Below are positions 9,172-14,667 of a stretch of DNA of 32,591 nt, in pieces; position 1 is the stretch's first letter; each line of letters opens with the position of its first letter. A program made the position numbers and the translations under genes. The notes beneath the pieces were generated by a model, which was not told the origin of the DNA, made no database searches, and saw nothing but the letters and a program-made list of their open reading frames with translations. This DNA is from a virus. The DNA lies in the IMG/VR virus record IMGVR_UViG_3300025108_000221, positions 1-32,591 of that record; one strand, given 5' to 3'.

Positions 9172-9318
9172 TCAGAAATCAATGGCGTTAAGTGTTCCCT
9201 CTGATGCCTCTGAGTTAGCGATAGATTGTGCCTCATCGGCAATCACATCGAGGATACTCAGAAGTTCTGCGCCAGTGTTACCCTGAGACAGCATACCAAG
9301 AAGAAGTTCGCGAGTCAT
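9172..9318 (-). CDS. hypothetical 48 aa protein
   Basis: The ORF reads MTRELLLGMLSQGNTGAELL and ends ANSEASEGTLNAIDF. The first 30 residues are a regular amphipathic helix pattern and the protein is acidic overall, with no Cys. I recall similar tiny acidic helical proteins in marine T4-like phages. It is preceded by a 90-base leader carrying copy 1 of the 29-bp promoter-like element, and by a sigma70-type promoter at 9477-9505, so it may have two promoters. Confidence 0.72.
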   Translation of the reverse strand: MTRELLLGMLSQGNTGAELLSILDVIADEAQSIANSEASEGTLNAIDF

Positions 9319-9409
9319 AATGAAGAAGAAAAATGTGAGTTAGTAAGTAGTTTAAAGTCATACTTAGGACTGTGTGTTAGTTGTTAGATAGTGTTGATTG
9401 CGTCCCTAC

Positions 9410-9438
9410 ACTATAGGGGAACTTTAGAGGTTACTAAC
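9410..9438 (-). promoter_or_regulatory. 29-bp promoter-like element, copy 1
   Basis: Minus strand: the invariant TTAGTAACCTCTAAA block, seven bases, then TATAGT. It is 92 bases upstream of the 48 aa gene, the longest leader of the ten copies. It lies downstream of a sigma70-type promoter on the same strand. Confidence 0.75.
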
Positions 9439-9476
9439 TTTAATACCCTGTTACTACCTCTCAGTCTTTCCCTTAT

Positions 9477-9505
9477 ATTGTAGCACCTATGTGACTCTGA
9501 GTCAA
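9477..9505 (-). promoter_or_regulatory. sigma70-type promoter (TTGACT-N17-TACAAT)
   Basis: On the minus strand TTGACT is followed by 17 bases and TACAAT. It would start transcription near 9470, upstream of copy 1 of the 29-bp element and the 48 aa gene. The -35 box overlaps the palindrome TGACTCTGAGTCA at 9492-9504, which could be an operator. It diverges from the plus-strand promoter at 9542. Confidence 0.65.
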
Positions 9506-9541
9506 GTGCAGTCCTGTGGGGGAAAAATGTTGCTGGCGCTG

Positions 9542-9570
9542 TTGACTTTTGAGAGTAAGTGTGATATACT
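9542..9570 (+). promoter_or_regulatory. plus-strand sigma70-type promoter (TTGACT-N17-TATACT)
   Basis: TTGACT, 17 bases, TATACT on the plus strand is near consensus. It is the only strong plus-strand promoter seen in a window whose genes are all on the minus strand. A transcript would begin near 9577 and run through the 34-bp repeats into the antisense of the 67 aa gene at 9834. The product may be a non-coding RNA, an origin primer, or a ten-codon peptide (MRVSRDLSNE). Confidence 0.65.
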
Positions 9571-9583
9571 GCGGTCTAAGACA

Positions 9584-9651
9584 ACAATAAGATCACAGGT
9601 TTCTAGGGACTTAAGTAACAATAAGAATGAGGGTTTCTAGGGACTTAAGTA
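9584..9651. repeat. 34-bp tandem direct repeat, two copies plus a degenerate third
   Basis: Two adjacent 34-base units begin ACAATAAGA and end GTTTCTAGGGACTTAAGTA (9584-9617 and 9618-9651), differing only in the middle six bases. A third, scrambled remnant (GGTTAAGTAAGGGTTTCT) follows to about 9683. Each unit contains the palindrome ACTTAAGT. Regular spacing beside an AT-rich block and a DnaA-like box makes iterons possible. Only two full units, so not a CRISPR array. Confidence 0.8.
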
Positions 9652-9833
9652 ATGAATAGCAAGAGGGTTAAGTAAGGGTTTCTCCACAGATTATAGTGAT
9701 TAAACCACATATAACCCCACCTTTTCAACAGGGTTGTGGAAAACAAACAAAACACACATATACATTTAAATTAACATTAATAAACGTTTTTTTAATGAAA
9801 ACATGCTATTTATGGGTGTTTTCAGGGTGTTAC

Positions 9834-10037
9834 TTAGGGATTCAAGTCAAACCAAGTCTGTGTATCATAGCAATCAATCACCTCTTCTTTGATGTCATCC
9901 ATTTCATAACCTTTGAGGTTTTCAACAATACTATCCACAGCAAGATTGATCAAATCATTCATATCTAACCCGTCTACAATCATCTCAGCATAACGTTGCT
10001 TAAGACCTTCAAGTTTTTCGGTTTGAGTGATAGTCAT
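9834..10037 (-). CDS. hypothetical 67 aa acidic protein
   Basis: The ORF MTITQTEKLEGLKQRYAEMI continues with a mostly helical, acidic sequence and ends TQTWFDLNP. It is the last gene of a chain in which each ATG overlaps the previous stop (ATGA): 115 aa, then 48 aa membrane peptide, then this gene. It therefore probably depends on copy 2 of the 29-bp element at 10548. No family recognised. Confidence 0.72.
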   Translation of the reverse strand: MTITQTEKLEGLKQRYAEMIVDGLDMNDLINLAVDSIVENLKGYEMDDIKEEVIDCYDTQTWFDLNP

Positions 10038-10180
10038 TGGATTACGTTTGAGGGTGGATTGAGTAGTCTTTCGAGTGCTTCATTTCTTTCATTGATTGTT
10101 TCTGTAAGATTACTATCTAACAGATCAATCATTAGATTAGCACCTAATATAATGAAGATAGCAAGGAAGATAAGTCTCAT
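10034..10180 (-). CDS. 48 aa single-pass membrane peptide
   Basis: The ORF reads MRLIFLAIFIILGANLMIDLL and then a charged tail (NERNEALERLL) ending NPPSNVIQ. Residues 3-20 form one hydrophobic segment, so a small inner-membrane protein is expected with a helical cytoplasmic or periplasmic tail. Both ends overlap neighbours by ATGA, strong evidence for translation. Function is unknown; small membrane peptides of phages often modify host envelope or exclude other phages, but nothing specific points that way. Confidence 0.68.
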   Translation of the reverse strand: MRLIFLAIFIILGANLMIDLLDSNLTETINERNEALERLLNPPSNVIQ

Positions 10181-10524
10181 GAAAAGATGTATCCGTTAGT
10201 GAATGTTTCGTTCTTAAATACTTTCTCTCCATTGATTGCACCTACGAAGAGTCTTACATACCATTGAAAGTTCTTTTGAAAGACTCCTTCTCCTCTCTCA
10301 CAAAATTCAGAACAAAGTGCATTGAGTCTAGACTTTGTTGTAGTTGATTGATAACCACCATCAAAGATTGTCATCGTATCATCAGTGACTTCTGCAATCT
10401 TGTTACCATGAAGACGGACGATTGAGGTTCCTGTTTCTTCATTGAAATGAACTGTTGTATTAGCATTAGACCAGTTCTTATTTGACTGGATTGCTTGACA
10501 CATTTGGGATTCGATTTTTCTCAT
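10177..10524 (-). CDS. conserved-type hypothetical protein, 115 aa
   Basis: The protein has an N-terminal helix (MRKIESQMCQAIQSNKNW), a beta section containing VRLHGNKIAEV, and the segment GGYQSTTTKSRLNALC. The GYxTxTTKxRLNAL motif is one I associate with a widespread small phage family of unknown function. It is the first gene after copy 2 of the 29-bp element, whose TATAGT lies 24 bases upstream, and its stop overlaps the next ATG. Confidence 0.8.
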   Translation of the reverse strand: MRKIESQMCQAIQSNKNWSNANTTVHFNEETGTSIVRLHGNKIAEVTDDTMTIFDGGYQSTTTKSRLNALCSEFCERGEGVFQKNFQWYVRLFVGAINGEKVFKNETFTNGYIFS

Positions 10525-10547
10525 AGTTGGTTTGAAGTGATGTCTAT

Positions 10548-10576
10548 ACTATAGAGGAACTTTAGAGGTTACTAAC
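10548..10576 (-). promoter_or_regulatory. 29-bp promoter-like element, copy 2
   Basis: The minus strand carries the invariant 15-base block and TATAGT. The -10 ends 24 bases before the 115 aa gene. The 3'-most part of the upstream 88 aa gene (stop at 10562) lies inside the element, so promoter and coding sequence overlap. Confidence 0.8.
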
Positions 10577-10828
10577 TTTAATACCGTCCTTTATGCAATC
10601 ATCAAGTATATCTCCAATCGTAGAATAGATGTAATCATGATCACCTAGTTCTGATAGAATGTTATCAACTAGAAACTTGTCTGATGATAAATCAATCTCA
10701 TCACCTTCATCATCATATTGTACTATATCTTCCTTTGTAAAGATGAATGCAGCACAGGTAGAATCATCACCTTGTGAATCAATCAAACTATTGATTCTTG
10801 TCTTGAGTTGTGATAGTGTATAATACAT
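10562..10828 (-). CDS. acidic hypothetical protein, 88 aa (paralogue of 14183-14446)
   Basis: The sequence has a helical start (MYYTLSQLKTRINSLID), a GDDSTCAAFIFTKEDI core, and an acidic end with DHDYIYSTIGDILDD. The 87 aa protein at 14183-14446 shows the same layout: GDTGPCAAWVITNDDL and DHDYIVDEILRVVDN. The shared GDxxxCAAxxxTxxD and DHDYI motifs indicate a duplicated gene in this region. Function is unknown. Confidence 0.78.
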   Translation of the reverse strand: MYYTLSQLKTRINSLIDSQGDDSTCAAFIFTKEDIVQYDDEGDEIDLSSDKFLVDNILSELGDHDYIYSTIGDILDDCIKDGIKVSNL

Positions 10829-10836
10829 TTTTTGAA

Positions 10837-10944
10837 TCAGAGTAGTTTTAGATAACCGTGTTCCACCATTAAATCAATGAACTTAACACATTGATTACCT
10901 GTTTCCATCTGAGAGAGATGATAATATACAGTTGAAAGTTTCAT
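10837..10944 (-). CDS. hypothetical 35 aa peptide
   Basis: The ORF MKLSTVYYHLSQMETGNQCV continues KFIDLMVEHGYLKLL. It fills the gap between two clear genes, with eight bases to the next start. The composition is normal for a folded small helical protein. Evidence is limited to position and coding-like composition. Confidence 0.5.
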   Translation of the reverse strand: MKLSTVYYHLSQMETGNQCVKFIDLMVEHGYLKLL

Positions 10945-10976
10945 AGTTGATTGTGATGATTGTGATGTGATTTGAA

Positions 10977-11165
10977 TCAGAAAGGGTTAGACCATGACTC
11001 ATATTTCTTCATGGTGATATAACCTTCTTTGCAAAGTTCATCAGTGAAGATACCCCATGCCTCTGCTTTTGCGATCCTATCAGTTGCTGTACTGGTGCCC
11101 ATAGTTGATGCTTTCCAGTTATATCGGAACTGCTCTAATGCTTGGACTTTGGTGATGTTTCTCAT
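10977..11165 (-). CDS. hypothetical 62 aa protein
   Basis: The ORF MRNITKVQALEQFRYNWK leads to a Thr/Ala-rich helical middle (TDRIAKAEAWGIFTDELC) and ends KYESWSNPF. Gene start lies 20 bases after the TATAGT of copy 3 of the 29-bp element. It is a typical small cyanophage-style gene with no recognised domain. Confidence 0.75.
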   Translation of the reverse strand: MRNITKVQALEQFRYNWKASTMGTSTATDRIAKAEAWGIFTDELCKEGYITMKKYESWSNPF

Positions 11166-11184
11166 GATTGATTGAAGTGCTTAC

Positions 11185-11213
11185 ACTATAGAGGATCTTT
11201 AGAGGTTACTAAC
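11185..11213 (-). promoter_or_regulatory. 29-bp promoter-like element, copy 3
   Basis: Minus strand: the 15-base block, GATCCTC, then TATAGT; 20 bases upstream of the 62 aa gene. The final bases of the HicA-like gene (stop at 11209) lie within the element. Confidence 0.8.
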
Positions 11214-11400
11214 AATAATGCTTTCTCTTGATTCTTTCTATCTGCTGTATAATATTCTTATAAGAACAGCGATCAGATGGTGTCTTTGATGTGACTATCC
11301 TTTCGTTAAGTTCTGGATTAAAATATACTTTATGTGTCTTCTGTCGTATTAAATGATAACCTTCGGATTGTAAATGTTTCGTGATTTGTAACTTCTTCAT
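11209..11400 (-). CDS. HicA/YcfA-like small protein, 63 aa
   Basis: The pattern is that of the HicA mRNA-interferase fold: an N-terminal helix (LQITKHLQSEGYHL), a beta hairpin containing a conserved-position His (IRQKTHKVYFNP, His23), a strand ERIVTSKTPSD, and a C-terminal helix (IIQQIERIKRK). HicA toxins use one catalytic His in a dsRBD-like fold. No HicB-like antitoxin is next to it; the upstream 76 aa gene overlaps by ATGA but lacks HicB motifs. It may be a solitary, repurposed RNA-binding domain. Confidence 0.5.
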   Translation of the reverse strand: MKKLQITKHLQSEGYHLIRQKTHKVYFNPELNERIVTSKTPSDRCSYKNIIQQIERIKRKHYC

Positions 11401-11627
11401 GCCTTATAATACTCCCCGATTGATTTACTCATAGCAATCAGTTGTTCATGAACTTCCTCAACTAATGCTTGAATATCATCTTCCTCTCCTAATAATGCCA
11501 TATGATCAACTTCATCCCAGTCTTCTACATTAATACTTCCATCATTATATTGTGGAGTATAGTATAGTGTGCCCTCACTATCAATTGAATAGGCACAACC
11601 GTGATCATCACAAGTTAATACAATCAT
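11397..11627 (-). CDS. acidic hypothetical protein, 76 aa
   Basis: ATG at 11627 is preferred because a strong GGAGG lies eight bases upstream, in the last codons of the previous gene; an upstream in-frame ATG at 11681 would overlap that gene by 50 bases. The protein starts MIVLTCDDHGCAYSIDSEGT and has an acidic helical second half (EEDDIQALVEEVHEQLIA). It overlaps the HicA-like gene by ATGA. It could be that gene's partner by position, but no antitoxin motif is seen. Confidence 0.7.
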   Translation of the reverse strand: MIVLTCDDHGCAYSIDSEGTLYYTPQYNDGSINVEDWDEVDHMALLGEEDDIQALVEEVHEQLIAMSKSIGEYYKA

Positions 11628-11631
11628 CTCA

Positions 11632-11814
11632 TTAACCTCCAAACATTTGATCAAATAGTGTCTGCCCTGAACGTTCATCATCGTTCATCTTTTGATGTTC
11701 TCGCATACAAGCAAGAAAGTTAATTTGTGCTTGAATGTCCTCAACCTCAGTGTTGAGTTTCTCTTTTCTGAAGTTTAACTCCATGATTGATTTGTTGATT
11801 TCAACTGTGTTCAT
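11632..11814 (-). CDS. coiled-coil hypothetical protein, 60 aa
   Basis: The ATG at 11814 gives MNTVEINKSIMELNFRKEKL, followed by LNTEVEDIQAQINFL, a heptad-like coiled coil across residues 5-45, ending TLFDQMFGG. The longer reading frame starts with TTG and overlaps the upstream gene, so the ATG is preferred. The stop is five bases from the next ATG. A small dimeric adaptor is plausible, without evidence of a target. Confidence 0.68.
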   Translation of the reverse strand: MNTVEINKSIMELNFRKEKLNTEVEDIQAQINFLACMREHQKMNDDERSGQTLFDQMFGG

Positions 11815-11855
11815 AGTTTTGAAAATAGTAAGATTGTTAAGTTGTTCTTTTAGAT

Positions 11856-12068
11856 TCAGTTTGATGCCTCCATGAATACATCGTAGAAGCAATCAAAGGC
11901 AGCAGGATCATGACAGAAAGACTTAATTCCTGCTTGATCAGCAACCCAGTCATATGCCATATCAATGTCGGCACCTGTCTCTAATACAAAGGATTGTAAC
12001 CCTTGAAGAGCATTTACGAAAGCAGAGTCGTTGAGAAGCATTTTTCTGTTGATTGTAGTTGTGTTCAT
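11856..12068 (-). CDS. hypothetical 70 aa protein
   Basis: The ORF reads MNTTTINRKMLLNDSAFVNAL and contains ADIDMAYDWVADQAG and a Cys/Phe-rich end (FDCFYDVFMEASN). The ATG is separated by one base from the TATAGT of copy 4 of the 29-bp element, so a leaderless message or a start at Met10 are the choices. No domain recognised. Confidence 0.7.
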   Translation of the reverse strand: MNTTTINRKMLLNDSAFVNALQGLQSFVLETGADIDMAYDWVADQAGIKSFCHDPAAFDCFYDVFMEASN

Positions 12069-12097
12069 ACTATAGGGGAACTTTAGAGGTTACTAAC
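12069..12097 (-). promoter_or_regulatory. 29-bp promoter-like element, copy 4
   Basis: The invariant block and TATAGT sit immediately before the ATG at 12068. If TATAGT is a -10, transcription would start inside the first codons. Confidence 0.78.
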
Positions 12098-12102
12098 AAT
12101 AA

Positions 12103-12270
12103 TCAAAATATATTCGTCCAGGCATAATGTTTGGCAGTGCTGATTCTTCCATCCTTAAGTAATCCATCACATACCTGACAAAATACTTCAAACTTCTGTA
12201 ATCGTGTTAGATTGTGATCAACGCCAGTTGCAGTTTGACCAACAACTTTGAGAACTTGTCCTTTGAGCAT
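12103..12270 (-). CDS. hypothetical 55 aa protein
   Basis: The ORF MLKGQVLKVVGQTATGVDHN leads to LTRLQKFEVFCQVCDGLLKD and ends AKHYAWTNIF. It fits exactly between the 70 aa gene at 12275 and copy 4 of the element. It is basic, with two close Cys residues (FCQVC). No function recognised. Confidence 0.65.
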   Translation of the reverse strand: MLKGQVLKVVGQTATGVDHNLTRLQKFEVFCQVCDGLLKDGRISTAKHYAWTNIF

Positions 12271-12274
12271 GATG

Positions 12275-12487
12275 TTACTTAGCAGTTACAATACGATGAT
12301 AACCTTGTTTTTTATGAAGATTTTTAATAGTTTTAACTTCATGAAGTTGGGTTAGAGTATAATCATAACCATCCTCATATTCAAGATACTTTGCATATTC
12401 AATCGCAGATAGTTCATCCTTGAAAATCATCATTGATTTGAAATCTTCGTTTTGGGAGTGATACCCACCGATGACAGAATAAAGCAT
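12275..12487 (-). CDS. hypothetical 70 aa protein
   Basis: The ORF begins MLYSVIGGYHSQNEDFKSMM, then FKDELSAIEYAKYLEYEDGYDY, and ends QGYHRIVTAK. The A-x-x-Y-A-K-Y-L pattern gives an alpha/beta layout common in small phage proteins. Four bases separate it from the downstream 55 aa gene. Function unknown. Confidence 0.72.
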   Translation of the reverse strand: MLYSVIGGYHSQNEDFKSMMIFKDELSAIEYAKYLEYEDGYDYTLTQLHEVKTIKNLHKKQGYHRIVTAK

Positions 12488-12516
12488 GATGTTAGTTAGT
12501 GTGAGTTGAGTAGGTG

Positions 12517-12669
12517 TTACTCAGGACGAAGTTTGACTGTAATAATCTCAAAGTTTGGATGTAATTCTTTGCATCTTGCATATGCTTCAGCAGCAGTTTC
12601 TCTCATATAAGAGAGCACATCGTGCATTTCTTTTTTGTTGTCGTAACCGTAGCAATTCCAGATAGGCAT
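12517..12669 (-). CDS. hypothetical 50 aa protein
   Basis: The ORF reads MPIWNCYGYDNKKEMHDVLS and MRETAAEAYARCKELHPNF, ending ITVKLRPE. Its helix-strand pattern (AAEAYARCKEL then EIITVKL) looks like a folded protein. It lies between the 70 aa and 90 aa genes on the same strand. Confidence 0.65.
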   Translation of the reverse strand: MPIWNCYGYDNKKEMHDVLSYMRETAAEAYARCKELHPNFEIITVKLRPE

Positions 12670-12705
12670 AATGTTAGATAGTAAGGGGTTAGATAGTGAG
12701 GGGAA

Positions 12706-12978
12706 TCACCCCACACATGCCATCGAACGATATACATTAGCAGGGATCTTGTCGGTGTGGTAGTCAGTAACCGTAGCGCCTCCAGCGATACGCTCTGCCC
12801 ACTCATTACGTGCTGTGAGTGCTGTCACTGTGGAATAAGACTGCTGTCCGTTAACACGAAAGGTGACACACTTAACAAAACGCTTAACGACAACTTTCAT
12901 GCCTTTGACTTCATCTGCCTCAGCAATGAATGCCTCAGGGAAGAAATCGACGATGGTGACGTTGTTTGTGAGTTGCAT
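12706..12978 (-). CDS. hypothetical 90 aa protein
   Basis: The protein starts MQLTNNVTIVDFFPEAFIAE and has a beta-rich middle (GMKVVVKRFVKCVTFRVNGQ), then ALTARNEWAERIAGGATVTD. No motif of a known enzyme was found. Its start is 21 bases after the TATAGT of copy 5. The G+C content appears higher than in neighbouring small genes. Confidence 0.72.
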   Translation of the reverse strand: MQLTNNVTIVDFFPEAFIAEADEVKGMKVVVKRFVKCVTFRVNGQQSYSTVTALTARNEWAERIAGGATVTDYHTDKIPANVYRSMACVG

Positions 12979-12998
12979 GTGGTTTGAGAAGTGCTTAC

Positions 12999-13027
12999 AC
13001 TATAGAGGATCTTTAGAGGTTACTAAC
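12999..13027 (-). promoter_or_regulatory. 29-bp promoter-like element, copy 5
   Basis: The 15-base block, GATCCTC and TATAGT lie between the stop of the ligase-like gene (13032) and the 90 aa gene, 21 bases from its ATG. Confidence 0.8.
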
Positions 13028-13031
13028 TTTA

Positions 13032-13919
13032 TTACCTATTGAACTTGCCCTCTGTGAAGTTTACATAACTGAAGACAGTACGGTTCACCAACTTGATCGC
13101 ACCTTCCTCACTCCAGTATACAAAACCCTCTCCTACAGTTTGTGTACCATCAGGAAGAAATGTATCAAAGTCAGAGTATACAATCATACTATCAATCACG
13201 TCCTCTTTGAGTTCTATCACCCACTGATATAAGTTTGTAAGATGTGGACAACGTAAGATAGTTGTGAGAACTCCATCATCTAACTCAACACCAGACTTGA
13301 TCAACTGATTGATTGCTTGCTTCGCACGATTTGCTTGCTTAGGTGATAGAAACTTTACTGTGTCTGTGTTGATGATAGGCGGTTCAATTTGTGATGCAAT
13401 ACGATCAACAATTGGCATCACAAACTTGACATGTGGAGTATCATCAAAGTTTGTACGAATCGGAAGCGGTGCAGCATCACATAGTTCGCCATCAATGTAA
13501 TACTTTGTGTGTGGTGCGATGACAAGTTTCTGATAAATCTTCTCTCCGAAGATATATGTTAGCGTGTTATTTGAAAATACTTCTGTTCTACCAAACCCAA
13601 GAAAATCACCCTGATATACACCATCAACGCGAGGCATATATTTCAGCATAAGATATAATATATCGGCAACATCATCTTGATGTCCAAAGTGTGTAAAGAT
13701 GTCCTCTGTTGTATAACATAGTCGAATCTTTTTCTTGTTAAATGCTGCTTTGGTGCAAACAAAAAACTTACCATTAGCAGGATTAGTCCCCCATACAACA
13801 GCAGGAGCACCATCCATCTTCAAACTAATATGATAAGCATTGCTATAAAGTGCATCAAAAATAGAAAGATCACCAGTCAAAATGGTGTCTTCTGCGTGTT
13901 CTAGGTGAGTGTTAGGCAT
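13032..13919 (-). CDS. ligase/nucleotidyltransferase-like protein, 295 aa
   Basis: The order of short motifs resembles the covalent nucleotidyltransferase superfamily (DNA and RNA ligases, capping enzymes): KMDGAPAVVWG at 34-44 matches motif I (KxDG, Lys34 being the candidate AMP-accepting residue), DGELCD at 143-148 or QGDFLGFG at 103-110 could be motif III, EGFVYW at 264-269 matches motif IV, and AIKLVN at 274-279 matches motif V. The N-terminal HLEH and the KAAFNKK segment are, as far as I recall, features of an uncharacterised marine-phage family. A role in sealing or repairing nucleic acid ends is inferred. Copy 6 of the 29-bp element abuts its ATG. Confidence 0.65.
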   Translation of the reverse strand: MPNTHLEHAEDTILTGDLSIFDALYSNAYHISLKMDGAPAVVWGTNPANGKFFVCTKAAFNKKKIRLCYTTEDIFTHFGHQDDVADILYLMLKYMPRVDGVYQGDFLGFGRTEVFSNNTLTYIFGEKIYQKLVIAPHTKYYIDGELCDAAPLPIRTNFDDTPHVKFVMPIVDRIASQIEPPIINTDTVKFLSPKQANRAKQAINQLIKSGVELDDGVLTTILRCPHLTNLYQWVIELKEDVIDSMIVYSDFDTFLPDGTQTVGEGFVYWSEEGAIKLVNRTVFSYVNFTEGKFNR

Positions 13920-13948
13920 ACTATAGAGGAAGTTTAGAGGTTACTAAT
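13920..13948 (-). promoter_or_regulatory. 29-bp promoter-like element, copy 6
   Basis: TATAGT directly touches the ATG of the ligase-like gene (TATAGTATG). The conserved HLEH start of that protein argues that this ATG is used. Confidence 0.8.
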
Positions 13949-13958
13949 AATAATTGAA

Positions 13959-14144
13959 TCACATTCCGTTCATATATTCATGAAGTTCAGCATAATACTG
14001 TTCTTCAGTCTCAAATGTGCGACCATGGATCACACATGGAAAAGTTTTCTTTTGAAACATTGTTGACGCAACTTCGCAGTCTTGTCGATCATAACCCATA
14101 GAGACTAGGTTTTCGACGTAAGGGTTGTTTGTAGTGTTATTCAT
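13959..14144 (-). CDS. hypothetical 61 aa protein with UBA-like N-terminus
   Basis: The ORF reads MNNTTNNPYVENLVSMGYDR, and the segment VENLVSMGYDRQDCEVASTM resembles a UBA-type three-helix bundle (MGY/F loop after a hydrophobic helix). The second half is HGRTFETEEQYYAELHEYMN. The similarity rests on a short pattern and could be coincidental. The ATG touches copy 7 of the 29-bp element. Confidence 0.65.
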   Translation of the reverse strand: MNNTTNNPYVENLVSMGYDRQDCEVASTMFQKKTFPCVIHGRTFETEEQYYAELHEYMNGM

Positions 14145-14173
14145 ACTACAGGGGAACTTTAGAGGTTACTAAC
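14145..14173 (-). promoter_or_regulatory. 29-bp promoter-like element, copy 7
   Basis: This copy has the same 15-base block but a TGTAGT in place of TATAGT. It directly precedes the 61 aa gene. Confidence 0.75.
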
Positions 14174-14182
14174 AATAATACC

Positions 14183-14446
14183 CTAGAATCCTCTCGTTGA
14201 TAGTTCATTATCAACAACTCTTAATATTTCATCAACGATATAATCATGGTCACTAGAGTTAATCTCTGTTAGAACCATTTTTGCTTCATTAGCAGCAAGT
14301 ATTACCTCTTTGTCACTATTATCATCTTCGGTCAATAAATCATCGTTCGTTATTACCCATGCTGCACATGGTCCAGTATCACCGTGCTTACGAATTAATG
14401 CCTTTACATAAGTATCAAGTTCGCGCAGTGTTCTACACTTTTTCAT
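14183..14446 (-). CDS. acidic hypothetical protein, 87 aa (paralogue of 10562-10828)
   Basis: The sequence MKKCRTLRELDTYVKALIRK precedes GDTGPCAAWVITNDDLL and SSDHDYIVDEILRVVD. These blocks match the 88 aa protein at 10562-10828 in order and spacing. Its ATG overlaps the stop of the 74 aa gene (ATGA), placing it third in the helicase operon. Function is unknown. Confidence 0.78.
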   Translation of the reverse strand: MKKCRTLRELDTYVKALIRKHGDTGPCAAWVITNDDLLTEDDNSDKEVILAANEAKMVLTEINSSDHDYIVDEILRVVDNELSTRGF

Positions 14447-14667
14447 TTCTTTCTCCGTTTCTTGTGTTTATCTATAAAGGCGATTGCTGATTGTCTGTTT
14501 CTACTCACCTTAATCACATTTGCTTGATGAATAATAGCAAGTTTAGTTGTGCTTCCAGCAACAGGAACAGCAGCATACATCATAGGGTCATCATAGTTTC
14601 CAATGATGAATCCTTCCTCGTATGGTTTAGCATCAAGCAAACTTGTCTTGGTATATGTTATCTTCAT
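14443..14667 (-). CDS. basic hypothetical protein, 74 aa
   Basis: The ORF starts MKITYTKTSLLDAKPYEEGF, then IIGNYDDPMMYAAVPVAGST, and ends IDKHKKRRKK. The C-terminal Lys/Arg cluster suggests nucleic-acid contact. It is coupled by ATGA overlap to the helicase upstream and to the 87 aa gene downstream, so it could act with the helicase. Confidence 0.75.
   Translation of the reverse strand: MKITYTKTSLLDAKPYEEGFIIGNYDDPMMYAAVPVAGSTTKLAIIHQANVIKVSRNRQSAIAFIDKHKKRRKK

Larger units (their letters stand above)
9439..9833. other. 395-bp intergenic region with divergent promoters and repeats
   Basis: No gene on either strand is convincing here. It holds a minus-strand promoter (9477-9505), a 13-base palindrome TGACTCTGAGTCA (9492-9504) overlapping its -35 box, a plus-strand promoter (9542-9570), a 34-bp tandem repeat (9584-9651), a DnaA-box-like TGTGGAAAA near 9735, and a very AT-rich stretch at 9760-9800. 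Such a collection fits a replication origin or a non-coding RNA locus; which one is not decided by sequence. Confidence 0.6.

Noticed and set aside
9584-9683. Possible CRISPR array
   Set aside because: Only two full 34-base units, nearly identical throughout and without distinct spacers.
9696-9968. 90-codon plus-strand frame downstream of the plus promoter
   Set aside because: It starts with GTG without a ribosome site, runs antisense over most of the 67 aa gene and has a biased composition. The plus transcript is more likely non-coding.
12603-12806. 67-codon minus-strand frame rich in Thr and Cys
   Set aside because: It overlaps the 50 aa and 90 aa genes in a different frame and lacks a ribosome site.
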